NCBI RefSeq assembly: GCF_019968905.1
Contig: NZ_CP079946.1
Span: 868,001-932,000, forward strand
Direction of reading: 5' to 3'
Source of the DNA: Corallococcus sp. EGB
GTDB lineage: Bacteria > Myxococcota > Myxococcia > Myxococcales > Myxococcaceae
Length of the DNA stretch: 64,000 nucleotides
Shown here: one piece after another, positions 27,405-35,133 of the stretch
Layout of the letters: each line of letters starts with the position of its first letter
How positions within the stretch are numbered: the stretch's first letter is position 1
Translations under genes and position numbers: made by a program
Notes under the pieces: model-generated
Databases searched by the model: none
The model's input: the letters and a program-made list of their open reading frames with translations, nothing else
What the model was told of the DNA's origin: nothing

Positions 27405-28429
27405 CGGCCTCTCCGGCGCTCATCGCGCAGGGATACCGGCGCGCGAAGGCGGTCACGCGCCACCATGCGAAGAGCTTCTTCTTCGCGTCGTACCTCCTCT
27501 TCGGACAGCGGCGGAAGGCGGCCTTCGCGCTGTATGCCTTCTGCCGCCGGCTGGACGACCTGGTGGACGCGGGCGAGAGCGCGCTGCCGGGCGAAGCGGC
27601 CCTGGACCTGGCGACGCGCCTGGCCCGGGCGCGCGAGCGCGTGGCGGAGGTGTACCTGCCGCTGCCGGAGCTGGCCTCGAAGGAGCTGGGCCCGGTGTCT
27701 TCGCGCCAGCCCTCGGTGGACGCGCCGTCGCCGTGGGACCCGAGCGAGTTCGCGGCGCTGCGCCACACCATCCACCACTACCGGATCCCCGAGCAGCCCT
27801 TCCAGGACCTCATCTCCGGCATGGAGATGGACCTGACGAAGCTTCGCTACGACACGTGGGAGGAGTTGGACCTGTACTGCTACCGCGTCGCGGGCGTGGT
27901 CGGGTTGATGCTCACGCCGGTGCTGGGCTGTGAGGACGCTCGCGCGGTGGAGCCGGCGGCGGACCTGGGCCGCGCGATGCAGCTCACCAACATCCTGCGC
28001 GACGTGCGCGAGGACCTGGAGCGCGGCCGGGTGTACCTGCCCTCGGAGGAGTTGCGCGCCTTTGGCATCACCGAGGACGCCTTGCGCGCGGGGCGGGTGG
28101 ACGCGAAGTGGCGCGACTTCATGCGCTTTCAAATCCAGCGCGCGCGGGCGTACTACGCGCGGGCGGCGGCGGGCGTGCGCTACCTCACCGGCTTTGGCAG
28201 TCAGCGCATGGTGCGGCTGATGGGCGCCATCTATGGCGACATCCTGCGCGACATCGAGGCACGGGACTGCGACGTGTTCAGCGGCCGCGCGCACACGACC
28301 ACGGGGCGCAAGCTGGAGCTGACGGCGAAGGTATTCCTGCGGCCCCGGGCCGCGCTGCCGGAGGCGCCCCTGGCGTTGCCCTCCGCGCCGGTGCCGCTGT
28401 TGCCCACGGGCACGGGAGGTCCGCGATGA
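27401..28429 (+). CDS. crtB: phytoene synthase
   Basis: 342 residues. Both squalene/phytoene synthase Asp motifs are present: RRLDDLVD (residues 49-56) and QLTNILRDVREDLERGRV, with the central YCYRVAGVVGLM block between. It joins two GGPP to give phytoene, the first committed carotenoid step, at the cytoplasmic membrane face. A Pro/Ala-rich C-terminal tail of about 35 residues follows the catalytic core. The start ATG overlaps the crtI stop (ATGA) and the stop overlaps the crtD start the same way, so expression is translationally coupled. Confidence 0.94.
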   Translation: MTASPALIAQGYRRAKAVTRHHAKSFFFASYLLFGQRRKAAFALYAFCRRLDDLVDAGESALPGEAALDLATRLARARERVAEVYLPLPELASKELGPVSSRQPSVDAPSPWDPSEFAALRHTIHHYRIPEQPFQDLISGMEMDLTKLRYDTWEELDLYCYRVAGVVGLMLTPVLGCEDARAVEPAADLGRAMQLTNILRDVREDLERGRVYLPSEELRAFGITEDALRAGRVDAKWRDFMRFQIQRARAYYARAAAGVRYLTGFGSQRMVRLMGAIYGDILRDIEARDCDVFSGRAHTTTGRKLELTAKVFLRPRAALPEAPLALPSAPVPLLPTGTGGPR

Positions 28430-29877
28430 AGGCCTCGCGCGTGGCGGTGATTGGCGGCGGCATTGGCGGGCTGACGGCCGCGGGCCTGCTGGCGAGGGAA
28501 GGGCACGCGGTGACGCTGTTCGAGGGCGGCCCGTCGCTGGGCGGCAAGGCGCAGGCGGTGACGGTGGAGGGGCTCACGTTGGACACGGGGCCCACGCTGC
28601 TCACGTTGCCGGCGCTGGTGCGTGACACCTTCGAACAACTGGGCGCGCTGGACCTGCTGCCGCCGTTCACGGAGCTGGAGCCGCAGTGCACCTACCACTT
28701 CGCGGACGGGTGCGGCTTCACGGCGTACAAGGACCTGGAGCGCATGGCGGACAGCGCCGCGGAGCTGCGCCCCATCGAGCGCAAGGGCGTGCACTCCTTC
28801 TACGCGGAGGCCGCGGCCATCTGGCGCGCGGCGGGGGAGCCCTACCTGGAGGCTCCCTTCGAGGGCATGGCCGGCTTCATGGCGCGCGTGGCCCGCCGGG
28901 GCATCGGCGCGATGCTGGCGGGGATGAAGCTGGACACGCTGCACGCGCTGGCGGCGAAGCACTTCCAGACGCACCACCTGCGGCAGTACGTGGGGCGCTT
29001 CGCCACCTACGCGGGAGGGTCTCCGTACGCGTCCAGCGCGGCGTTCGCGCTCATCCCGCACATCGAGCATGCGTATGGCGTGCACCATGTGCGCGGCGGT
29101 ATCGGCGCGTTGGTGGAGGCGCTGGGGCAGGCGGTGCGGCGGCTGGGCGTGACGGTGCACCTGGACACGCGCGCCCGCTTCGAGCGCGTCCCGGGCGGCT
29201 ACCGCGTGGAGCCCGTCTCGGAGGTGTTCGACAGCGTGGTGGTGAACGCGGATCCGCTGGCGTCGCTGCGCCGGGAGTCGGAGCCGCTGTCGCTGTCCGG
29301 CTTCGTCCTGCTCCTGGAGGTGGAGGGGCGCACGCCGGTCCCGCATCACGCGGTGATGTTCGGCGGGGACTACCAGAAGGAGTTCGATGAGCTCTTCGCG
29401 GGACAGCTCGCGGCGGACCCCACGGTGTATGTCTGCAACCCGTCCGCCACGGATCCGAGCATGGCGCCGCTCGGGCGCACGGGGTTGTTCGTGATGGTGA
29501 ACGCGCCGGCCATGCCGTTGGAGGAGGGGCGGGCGGAGCAGGCCCGGCGCGAGTGGGAGTCCCGCGCGGGGCGCGTGCGCGAGCAGATGTTCGAGAAGCT
29601 CCTGCGGCACCATCCGGCGTTGAAGGGGCGCGTGCGCGTGGTGGGGCAGCGCTCGCCGGTGGACCTGGCGGCGCGCGGGGCGCCGGGTGGCTCCATCTAT
29701 GGCTTCCTGCCGCATGGCCGCTTCGGGCCGTTCCGCAGGCCGCGCATCCGGGGCGGTACGCCGGGGCTGTTCTTCGCGGGCGGGGGGACGCATCCAGGCG
29801 GCGGGGTTCCGCTGGTGATGCTGTCGGGCCGGTTCGCGGCCCAGATGGCGTCCGCGCACCTGCGGGAGGTCTCATGA
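28426..29877 (+). CDS. crtD: CrtD-like carotenoid 3,4-desaturase (hydroxyneurosporene dehydrogenase type)
   Basis: 483 residues of the CrtI/CrtD flavoprotein family: AVIGGGIGGLTAAGLLAREG at the N-terminus, GGKAQAV, DTGPTLLTLPAL, and the C-terminal LFFAGGGTHPGGGVPLVMLSG. The HPGGG version of this last motif, in place of QPGTG, is typical of CrtD and other late-step desaturases. Placement directly before crtC fits 3,4-desaturation of a 1-hydroxylated end. It could instead act as a second lycopene-forming desaturase; sequence alone cannot exclude that. ATGA overlaps on both sides. Confidence 0.85.
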   Translation: MKASRVAVIGGGIGGLTAAGLLAREGHAVTLFEGGPSLGGKAQAVTVEGLTLDTGPTLLTLPALVRDTFEQLGALDLLPPFTELEPQCTYHFADGCGFTAYKDLERMADSAAELRPIERKGVHSFYAEAAAIWRAAGEPYLEAPFEGMAGFMARVARRGIGAMLAGMKLDTLHALAAKHFQTHHLRQYVGRFATYAGGSPYASSAAFALIPHIEHAYGVHHVRGGIGALVEALGQAVRRLGVTVHLDTRARFERVPGGYRVEPVSEVFDSVVVNADPLASLRRESEPLSLSGFVLLLEVEGRTPVPHHAVMFGGDYQKEFDELFAGQLAADPTVYVCNPSATDPSMAPLGRTGLFVMVNAPAMPLEEGRAEQARREWESRAGRVREQMFEKLLRHHPALKGRVRVVGQRSPVDLAARGAPGGSIYGFLPHGRFGPFRRPRIRGGTPGLFFAGGGTHPGGGVPLVMLSGRFAAQMASAHLREVS

Positions 29878-30833
29878 AGTCCGTCCTCGCCCAGAGCGTC
29901 CTGTCCGCGGCCGCGGAGTCGTGCGCGTTGCCCGCGCTTCCGGACGCGGCGGGGGCGTACCGCTGGTTCTACGCGGACGTGAGCGCCGGGCCGTACAGCG
30001 CGGTGTGCATCTTCATGCTCGGGTCGTTGTTCTCGCCGCGCTACTCGGTGGCGGCGCGGCGCGGAGGGCATCCGCTGGCGTACAGCGCGGTGAACTTCGC
30101 GCTCTACCACCAGGGTGTGCGCAAGTTGTGGGTGCTGAGCGAGTACCCGCGCGTGGAATTGCAGGGCCCGGGGCGGCTGCGCATTGGCCGCTCCACGTTG
30201 ACGCACGCGGTGGATGGCTCGGTGCGCATGGAGGTGGAGGACCGGACGGCGCCGTGGGGGCGTCCGGTGCGCGCGAGCCTGACGCTGTGGCCCCTGACGG
30301 GGCGGGGCGTGGAGGTGCGGCTCATGCCGGGCCTGCCGCATTACTGGCAGGCCCTGGCGCCCCGGTCGGAGGCCCGGCTGGAGGTGTCCACGTCGGGCGT
30401 GACGGCGGAGGGGCTGGGCTACCACGACACGAACCACGGCCAGGAGCTGCTGGGCGCGCGGCTGACGGGGTGGCATTGGGCGCGCACGCACCATGCGAAC
30501 CACACGGTGGTGGACTACCACCTGCCAGACGGCGTGGCGCCGGTGCGCATGATGGCGGGGCCCTCGGGCGTGGTGTGCGAGCGAGGCCCGAATCCCGAGG
30601 CGCGTCCCACGACCCTGACGGGTTGGGGACTGCGCGTCCCTTCGATGCTGCACACGGGCGACGAGGTGGTGGGCACGCCGAGCCTGTTGGAGTCGTCGCC
30701 CTTCTACGCGCGCCTGGAGTCCCGGCGGGACACGCTGGACACGATGGGCGAGGTGGCGGACTTCCGCCGCTTCCATTCCCCGTTCATCCGCTGGATGGCG
30801 CACTTCCGCACGCGCATGGGAAGGGCGCCATGA
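29874..30833 (+). CDS. crtC: carotenoid 1,2-hydratase
   Basis: 319 residues of the CrtC family. The block YRWFYADVSAGPYSAVCIFMLGS at the start and GLGYHDTNHGQELLGARL in the second half are family landmarks. CrtC adds water across the terminal 1,2 double bond of acyclic carotenoid ends, producing the tertiary 1'-hydroxyl that can carry a sugar. Membrane-associated but without clear transmembrane helices. Coupled to crtD (ATGA) and to the glycosyltransferase (ATGA). Confidence 0.9.
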   Translation: MKSVLAQSVLSAAAESCALPALPDAAGAYRWFYADVSAGPYSAVCIFMLGSLFSPRYSVAARRGGHPLAYSAVNFALYHQGVRKLWVLSEYPRVELQGPGRLRIGRSTLTHAVDGSVRMEVEDRTAPWGRPVRASLTLWPLTGRGVEVRLMPGLPHYWQALAPRSEARLEVSTSGVTAEGLGYHDTNHGQELLGARLTGWHWARTHHANHTVVDYHLPDGVAPVRMMAGPSGVVCERGPNPEARPTTLTGWGLRVPSMLHTGDEVVGTPSLLESSPFYARLESRRDTLDTMGEVADFRRFHSPFIRWMAHFRTRMGRAP

Positions 30834-31948
30834 GCGCGCTCGGCCTCTTGACGCTCGGGTGGACCGCACTGGCCGGGGGCTTCAGCGCGGTGGCGCTGGC
30901 GCGGCTGTATCGCCGTGCGCCCGTGACGGCCGGAGGCCCGCTGCCCTCCGTGCTGCTCCTGCGCCCCGTGGACGCGCCCACGCCGCTGGAGCTGGAGAAT
31001 CTCGCACGCCCCATCGACTATGCGGGACCTCTGGAGCAGGTGGTGCTGTCTCCCTACCGTCCGCGCCTGGCCGCGGGGGTGCGCTGGCTTCCGAGCGACC
31101 CGGTGTGCCCCAACCGAAAGGTGGGCCACCTGCTCTACGCGCTGGGCACGCTGGATGTGCGCGGACGGGCGGTGCTCGCGGTGGACGCGGACGTGGCGGT
31201 GACGGGCGCGCTGGTGGAGGGGCTGGCTGCTCCGCTCGCGGCCGGTGCCGCCTTGAGCACCGCCGCTCCCACGCCGGTGGGGGCGGTGGACGTGGCCGGT
31301 CGCGCCATGGCCGGGCTGCTTCGCTACACGCACCACAGCTTCCGCGCGCTGCATGCGATGAGCGCGGGCGCTCAGGCCGTGTGCGGCAAGGCGCTCGGGT
31401 TGTCGCCGCGTGCGGCGGAGGAGCTGGTCGGACTGTCGGACCACATCGGCGAGGACCTGGAGCTGGCGAAGCGGCTGCACGCGCACGGCCTGGACGTGGC
31501 GCTGAGCCCCGCGCCCGCATGGGTGCCTGTGACACACGCGCTGCCCTGGCGTGTGCCACTGGAGCGCTTCACGCGCTGGATGCAGGTGCTCGCGAGCCAC
31601 CGCCCCGGCCTGTACCCCACCGTGCCGCTGCTCTTCACTCCCACCGTGCCGCTGCTGCTGCTGGCCGCGTGGCTCCATGAGCCCGCCGTATGGCTCGCGG
31701 TGGGGGCGCTCGTCGCCGTGCGCACGCTGCTGTCGCTGCGCCTTGCCGCGCTCAGCCGCGTGCCCGACGTCGTGGACACGGCCCATGCGCTGACGGACTG
31801 GGTGCAGGGGGAGCTGCTGCTGCTCGCGGCCTTCACGGCCTCGCTGACGCGGCAGGGACGGGTGACCTGGCGCGGCCATACCTACGCGCTGGAGGCTGGG
31901 GGACGCATGGTGCGCGTGACACCGCGGTGGAGTGGAGGGCCGGGATGA
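30830..31948 (+). CDS. family 2-type membrane glycosyltransferase of the carotenoid operon
   Basis: 372 residues. One N-terminal membrane helix (LLTLGWTALAGGFSAVALARLY) precedes a ceramide-glucosyltransferase-like GT-A domain: SVLLLRPVDAPTPLELENL, PNRKVGHLLYAL, AVDADVAV (DxD), and a later GEDLELAKRLHAHG. Two further hydrophobic segments lie near 270-310. Given its place right after crtC, it probably attaches a sugar, likely glucose, to the 1'-hydroxyl, matching the glycosylated carotenoids known from myxobacteria. Donor and acceptor are inferred. ATGA overlaps at both ends. Confidence 0.8.
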   Translation: MSALGLLTLGWTALAGGFSAVALARLYRRAPVTAGGPLPSVLLLRPVDAPTPLELENLARPIDYAGPLEQVVLSPYRPRLAAGVRWLPSDPVCPNRKVGHLLYALGTLDVRGRAVLAVDADVAVTGALVEGLAAPLAAGAALSTAAPTPVGAVDVAGRAMAGLLRYTHHSFRALHAMSAGAQAVCGKALGLSPRAAEELVGLSDHIGEDLELAKRLHAHGLDVALSPAPAWVPVTHALPWRVPLERFTRWMQVLASHRPGLYPTVPLLFTPTVPLLLLAAWLHEPAVWLAVGALVAVRTLLSLRLAALSRVPDVVDTAHALTDWVQGELLLLAAFTASLTRQGRVTWRGHTYALEAGGRMVRVTPRWSGGPG

Positions 31949-32328
31949 CCTACGCGCGCTTCCTGGGACTCTTCGTCGTCCTGCCCATCCTGCTCCTGCT
32001 CGTGCGCTACCGCCGCACGCTGTCATGGCGCGGCCTTGCCCCCATGGGCCTGCTGCTCATCATCGTCTACGCGTCCACGTCTCCGTGGGACAACATGGCC
32101 GTGAAGTGGGGCCTGTGGGGCTTCGACCCGGAGCGCATCTGGGGCGTGAAGCTGGGCTACCTGCCGCTGGAGGAGTACCTCTTCTTCGGCCTCCAGACGC
32201 TGCTCGTGGGCCTGTGGGCTCGCGACCGGCTGGAGCGCGTGCTGGCGAAGAAGCCATGCGCCGTGCCGCCGGAACAGGAGCCCGTCCGCGCGGAGCGGGC
32301 CCTGGAGCCTTCCGAGGTGTCGCCATGA
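31945..32328 (+). CDS. crtYc: heterodimeric lycopene beta-cyclase subunit C
   Basis: 127 residues with three membrane helices (FLGLFVVLPILLLLV; GLLLIIVYASTSPWDNMAV; LPLEEYLFFGLQTLLVGLW). The PLEE motif with neighbouring aromatic residues is the landmark of CrtYc/CrtYd and of fungal/archaeal fused cyclases. With CrtYd it closes one or both ends of lycopene to beta-rings. Here, with CrtC working on the other end, a monocyclic torulene-type product is expected. The C-terminal 25 residues are charged and extra to the core. ATGA overlaps before and after. Confidence 0.92.
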   Translation: MTYARFLGLFVVLPILLLLVRYRRTLSWRGLAPMGLLLIIVYASTSPWDNMAVKWGLWGFDPERIWGVKLGYLPLEEYLFFGLQTLLVGLWARDRLERVLAKKPCAVPPEQEPVRAERALEPSEVSP

Positions 32329-32672
32329 TGGAGACGCGCTGGGCGTACCTCATCCACCTGCTGGCCTGGACGCTGCCGGTGATTGCCATTCAACTGGTGG
32401 CGCTCGTGATTCACTACAAGGGCCGCTCGGGCGAGGTGCTGCGCGCGGTGCTGCCCCCGGCGTTCGTCATCGGCGTGTACCTGTCCGTCGCGGACCACCT
32501 GGCCATCTCCACCGGCATCTGGAACTTCGGCGAGGGCCGCCACATCGGCGTGTACGTGGGCGCCGTGCCGCTGGAGGAGATCCTCTTCTTCCTCATCACG
32601 AGCGTGCTGGTGTCGCTGGGGCTCGCGCTGTTCACGGCGCTCCTGCGGCGCAAGGAGGCCCGGGCGTCTTGA
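32325..32672 (+). CDS. crtYd: heterodimeric lycopene beta-cyclase subunit D
   Basis: 115 residues, three membrane helices, with VPLEEILFFLITSVLVSLGLA carrying the second PLEE motif, split here over the last helix. STGIWNFGEG is the other conserved block. Partner of CrtYc in the membrane. Two ATGs in a row (32325, 32328) make the first residue uncertain. The stop overlaps the TTG start of the acyltransferase. Confidence 0.92.
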   Translation: MMETRWAYLIHLLAWTLPVIAIQLVALVIHYKGRSGEVLRAVLPPAFVIGVYLSVADHLAISTGIWNFGEGRHIGVYVGAVPLEEILFFLITSVLVSLGLALFTALLRRKEARAS

Positions 32673-33346
32673 TTCGCGCGGCCAAGGGTGGGCCCTTCGG
32701 GTGGGCGGTGGACCGGTACATCGGGTGGAAGGTCCGCTCGACGTTCCGCGGCCTGTGGGTGCGCGGCGAGCTGCCCGCTGACGGCGTGGGGCGGATCGTC
32801 TATCTGAACCACACCAACTGGTGGGACGGCTTCGTGCTGCACCAGCTCTGCCAGGTGGCGGGCTGGGACGGCTACTGCCTCATGGACGAGGACAACCTGC
32901 GCCGCTATCCCTTCCACGCGAAGATGGGCGCCTTCAGCATCCGCAGGCAGGACGCGATGTCGTCCCTGTCCTCGCTGCGGTACGCGAAGGAGTTGCTGCG
33001 CAAGCCGAACGCGGCCGTGTGTGTCTTTCCAGAGGGTGAACACCGGCCCTTCGGCGTCCTGCCGCTCAAGCTGGAGCGCGGCGTGGAGCTGCTGGCCCGC
33101 GCGGCGAAGGCGGAGTGCGTCCCCATCGCCATCCGCTATGCCTTCTTCGAGCACGAGCGGCCGGACGTGTTGCTGGAGGTGGGCGCGGTCCATGAGGCCG
33201 GACCGCTGGCGCGCTTCCAGGGCGGGCTGGAGACGGTGGTGCGGCGCGTGTCCGAAGCCACCCGCCTGGAGGGCTTCACGCGGAAGGTCGCGGGGGCGCG
33301 CGGCGTGGCGGAGCGCTGGGACCGCGCGAGAGGCCTGGGCCCATGA
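32669..33346 (+). CDS. PlsC-like acyltransferase of the carotenoid operon
   Basis: 225 residues, beginning at a TTG that overlaps the crtYd stop (TTGA). The acyltransferase motif I is NHTNWWD (HxxxxD) and FPEGEHRPFG matches motif III (PEG). Other members esterify glycerol phosphate or lysophospholipid. In this operon the likely job is to put a fatty acid on the carotenoid glycoside, since fatty-acid esters of carotenoid glucosides are characteristic of myxobacteria; this is inference from context. Peripheral membrane protein. Coupled to carA by ATGA. Confidence 0.8.
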   Translation: MIRAAKGGPFGWAVDRYIGWKVRSTFRGLWVRGELPADGVGRIVYLNHTNWWDGFVLHQLCQVAGWDGYCLMDEDNLRRYPFHAKMGAFSIRRQDAMSSLSSLRYAKELLRKPNAAVCVFPEGEHRPFGVLPLKLERGVELLARAAKAECVPIAIRYAFFEHERPDVLLEVGAVHEAGPLARFQGGLETVVRRVSEATRLEGFTRKVAGARGVAERWDRARGLGP

Positions 33347-34203
33347 GCCTGCGCATCCGTACCATCGCCCGGCTCACCGGCATCCGCGAGGCCACGCTGC
33401 GCGCCTGGGAGCGCCGCTATGGCTTTCCCCGCCCGGAGCGCAGCGAGAACAACTACCGCGTCTATTCACGCGACGAGCTGGAGGCCGTCCGCCGCGTGGC
33501 GAAGCTGGTGGAAGAGGGCCTCTCGGTGAGCGAGGCTGTCGCCCAGATGCGCGACGAGCCCCGGACGTCCGTCCCGCCGGAGGCGCGGCACCTGGAGCGC
33601 TTCTGGGCGGCGGTGATGGTGCTGGACTCGGAGGGGGCGGACGCGGCGCTGTCCGAGGCCCAGGTGGGCCTGGACGCCATCACCTGCTGCGACACCGTCC
33701 TCGTTCCATTGCTGCGGGACATGGCCTCGCGCCTGGACGTGGCGCGCGAGCACATGGCGTCCGCGTTGGTGCGGCATCGGCTGCGCATGCTGCTGGCGGG
33801 GATGGAGCGCGTGGAGGAGGGGCCCCGGGGGCTCCTGGCGTGTCCGGAGCGGGACCACCACGAGGGTGGGCTGCTCGCGCTGGGCGTGCACCTCAAGGCG
33901 CGGGGCTGGCGGGTGACGTTGCTGGGCGCGGACACGCCCGCGGAGGCGTTGCAGGGGGCCTGCCGGCAGGTGCGGCCGGACGTGGTGGCGCTGTCGTTCA
34001 TCCGCCGCCGGGATGCGGAGGACTTCGCCTCGGTATTGTCCGACGCGATGCATGCGTGCGCGCCCGCGCCAGTGGTGGTAGGCGGGCCCGGGGCGCGGGA
34101 GCACCTGAAGATGCTGTTCACCCTGGGCGCGCAGTACGCGGAGTCCGCGGAGGAGCTCATCGCCGTCTGGCAGCAGGCGCGAAACGCGCAGAATCGACCG
34201 TGA
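33343..34203 (+). CDS. carA: MerR-type repressor with B12-binding domain, CarA type
   Basis: 286 residues. An N-terminal MerR helix-turn-helix with wing (IRTIARLTGIREATLRAWERR, cut here, then YRVYSRDEL) is joined to a helical domain and a cobalamin-binding domain. The B12 motif DxHxxG is D171, H173, G176. In the helical domain the Glu-His pair E136-H137 is kept, but the Trp that stands ten residues before that Glu in CarH is Asp126. That Trp helps shape the adenosyl pocket in CarH photoreceptors, so this protein fits the light-insensitive, antirepressor-controlled CarA. It should repress the crt promoter in the dark. The antirepressor CarS is not in this window. Confidence 0.88.
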   Translation: MSLRIRTIARLTGIREATLRAWERRYGFPRPERSENNYRVYSRDELEAVRRVAKLVEEGLSVSEAVAQMRDEPRTSVPPEARHLERFWAAVMVLDSEGADAALSEAQVGLDAITCCDTVLVPLLRDMASRLDVAREHMASALVRHRLRMLLAGMERVEEGPRGLLACPERDHHEGGLLALGVHLKARGWRVTLLGADTPAEALQGACRQVRPDVVALSFIRRRDAEDFASVLSDAMHACAPAPVVVGGPGAREHLKMLFTLGAQYAESAEELIAVWQQARNAQNRP

Positions 34204-34215
34204 AGCACGCACACC

Positions 34216-35118
34216 ATGGCTGAGCGCACCTATCGCATCCACATCGCCGCGGAGCTGTCAGGGGTCCGCGTGGAGCTCATCCGGGCCTGGGAGCGCCGCT
34301 ACGGGGTGCTCGCGCCGGAGCGCACGCCCGCGGGCTACCGCGTCTACACCGACCGCGACGTGGCCCTGCTCAAGCGGCTCAAGGCGCTCACGGACGAGGG
34401 CGTGTCCATCAGCGAGGCGGCGAAGCTCTTGCCCCAGCTGCGCGCCGAACTGGAGGTGGCGCCTCCGCCCACCGTCAAGAGCCCCGAGGCGCGGACCGGG
34501 TCGCAGCTGGAGGCCTGGCGCGCGGCGGTGATGGCCGCGGCCGAGGCGTATGACCAGCCTCGCGTCGTGCGCGTCCTGGATGAAGTGCTGGCTTCGCTGC
34601 CGCCCTTGAGGGCCTTCGAGGACGTGCTGGTGCCGGTGCAGCGCGAGGTGGGCGAGCGGTGGCACGCGGGGGCCCTCACGGTGGCGCAGGAGCACCTGGT
34701 GACGCAGGTGGTGCGCGAGCGGCTGGTGAGCCTGCTGCACGGCTCGCCGCGGGGAGGACGCAGGCACGCGGTGCTCGCGTGCTTCCCGGAGGAGGAGCAC
34801 GAACTCGGCCTGCTGGGCGCGGCGCTGCGGCTGCGGTACGCGGGCCTGCGCGTGACGCTGCTGGGGCAGCGCGTGCCGGCGGAGGGGCTGGGCGAGACGG
34901 TGGCGCGGTCACGGCCAGACGTGGTGGGCCTGTCGGCGGTGACCAACCGGGGCGCCGCGGTGTTCGAGGACGTCCTCAGGCGCACCCAGGATGCGCTGCC
35001 CGGGGGCCTGCCCCTCTGGGTGGGGGGGCCCGCCGCCCAGGCGCACGCGGACGTGTGCGAGCGCCTGGGCGTGAGGCTCTTCACCCGCGAGGACGACTGG
35101 GCGCGGATGGCGGGCTGA
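34216..35118 (+). CDS. carH: B12-dependent light-sensing repressor, CarH type
   Basis: 300 residues, same layout as CarA: MerR DNA-binding domain (YRIHIAAELSGVRVELIRAW), helical bundle, Rossmann B12 domain. It has the complete photoreceptor signature: Trp149, nine residues, then Glu159-His160, and ExHxxG at E193, H195, G198 with His195 as the expected lower cobalt ligand. Family knowledge: AdoCbl drives tetramer formation and DNA binding in the dark, and light breaks the Co-C bond. Target is probably the 11-bp repeat array at the crt promoter. Twelve bp after carA; last gene of the operon, ending 15 bp from the convergent DUF2252 gene. Confidence 0.92.
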   Translation: MAERTYRIHIAAELSGVRVELIRAWERRYGVLAPERTPAGYRVYTDRDVALLKRLKALTDEGVSISEAAKLLPQLRAELEVAPPPTVKSPEARTGSQLEAWRAAVMAAAEAYDQPRVVRVLDEVLASLPPLRAFEDVLVPVQREVGERWHAGALTVAQEHLVTQVVRERLVSLLHGSPRGGRRHAVLACFPEEEHELGLLGAALRLRYAGLRVTLLGQRVPAEGLGETVARSRPDVVGLSAVTNRGAAVFEDVLRRTQDALPGGLPLWVGGPAAQAHADVCERLGVRLFTREDDWARMAG

Positions 35119-35133
35119 CGTCCGCCGTGCCAA

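Noticed and set aside
28426..29877. Calling this gene the second phytoene desaturase (crtIa)
   Set aside because: The C-terminal HPGGG motif and the place before crtC fit CrtD better; the alternative is noted in the entry.
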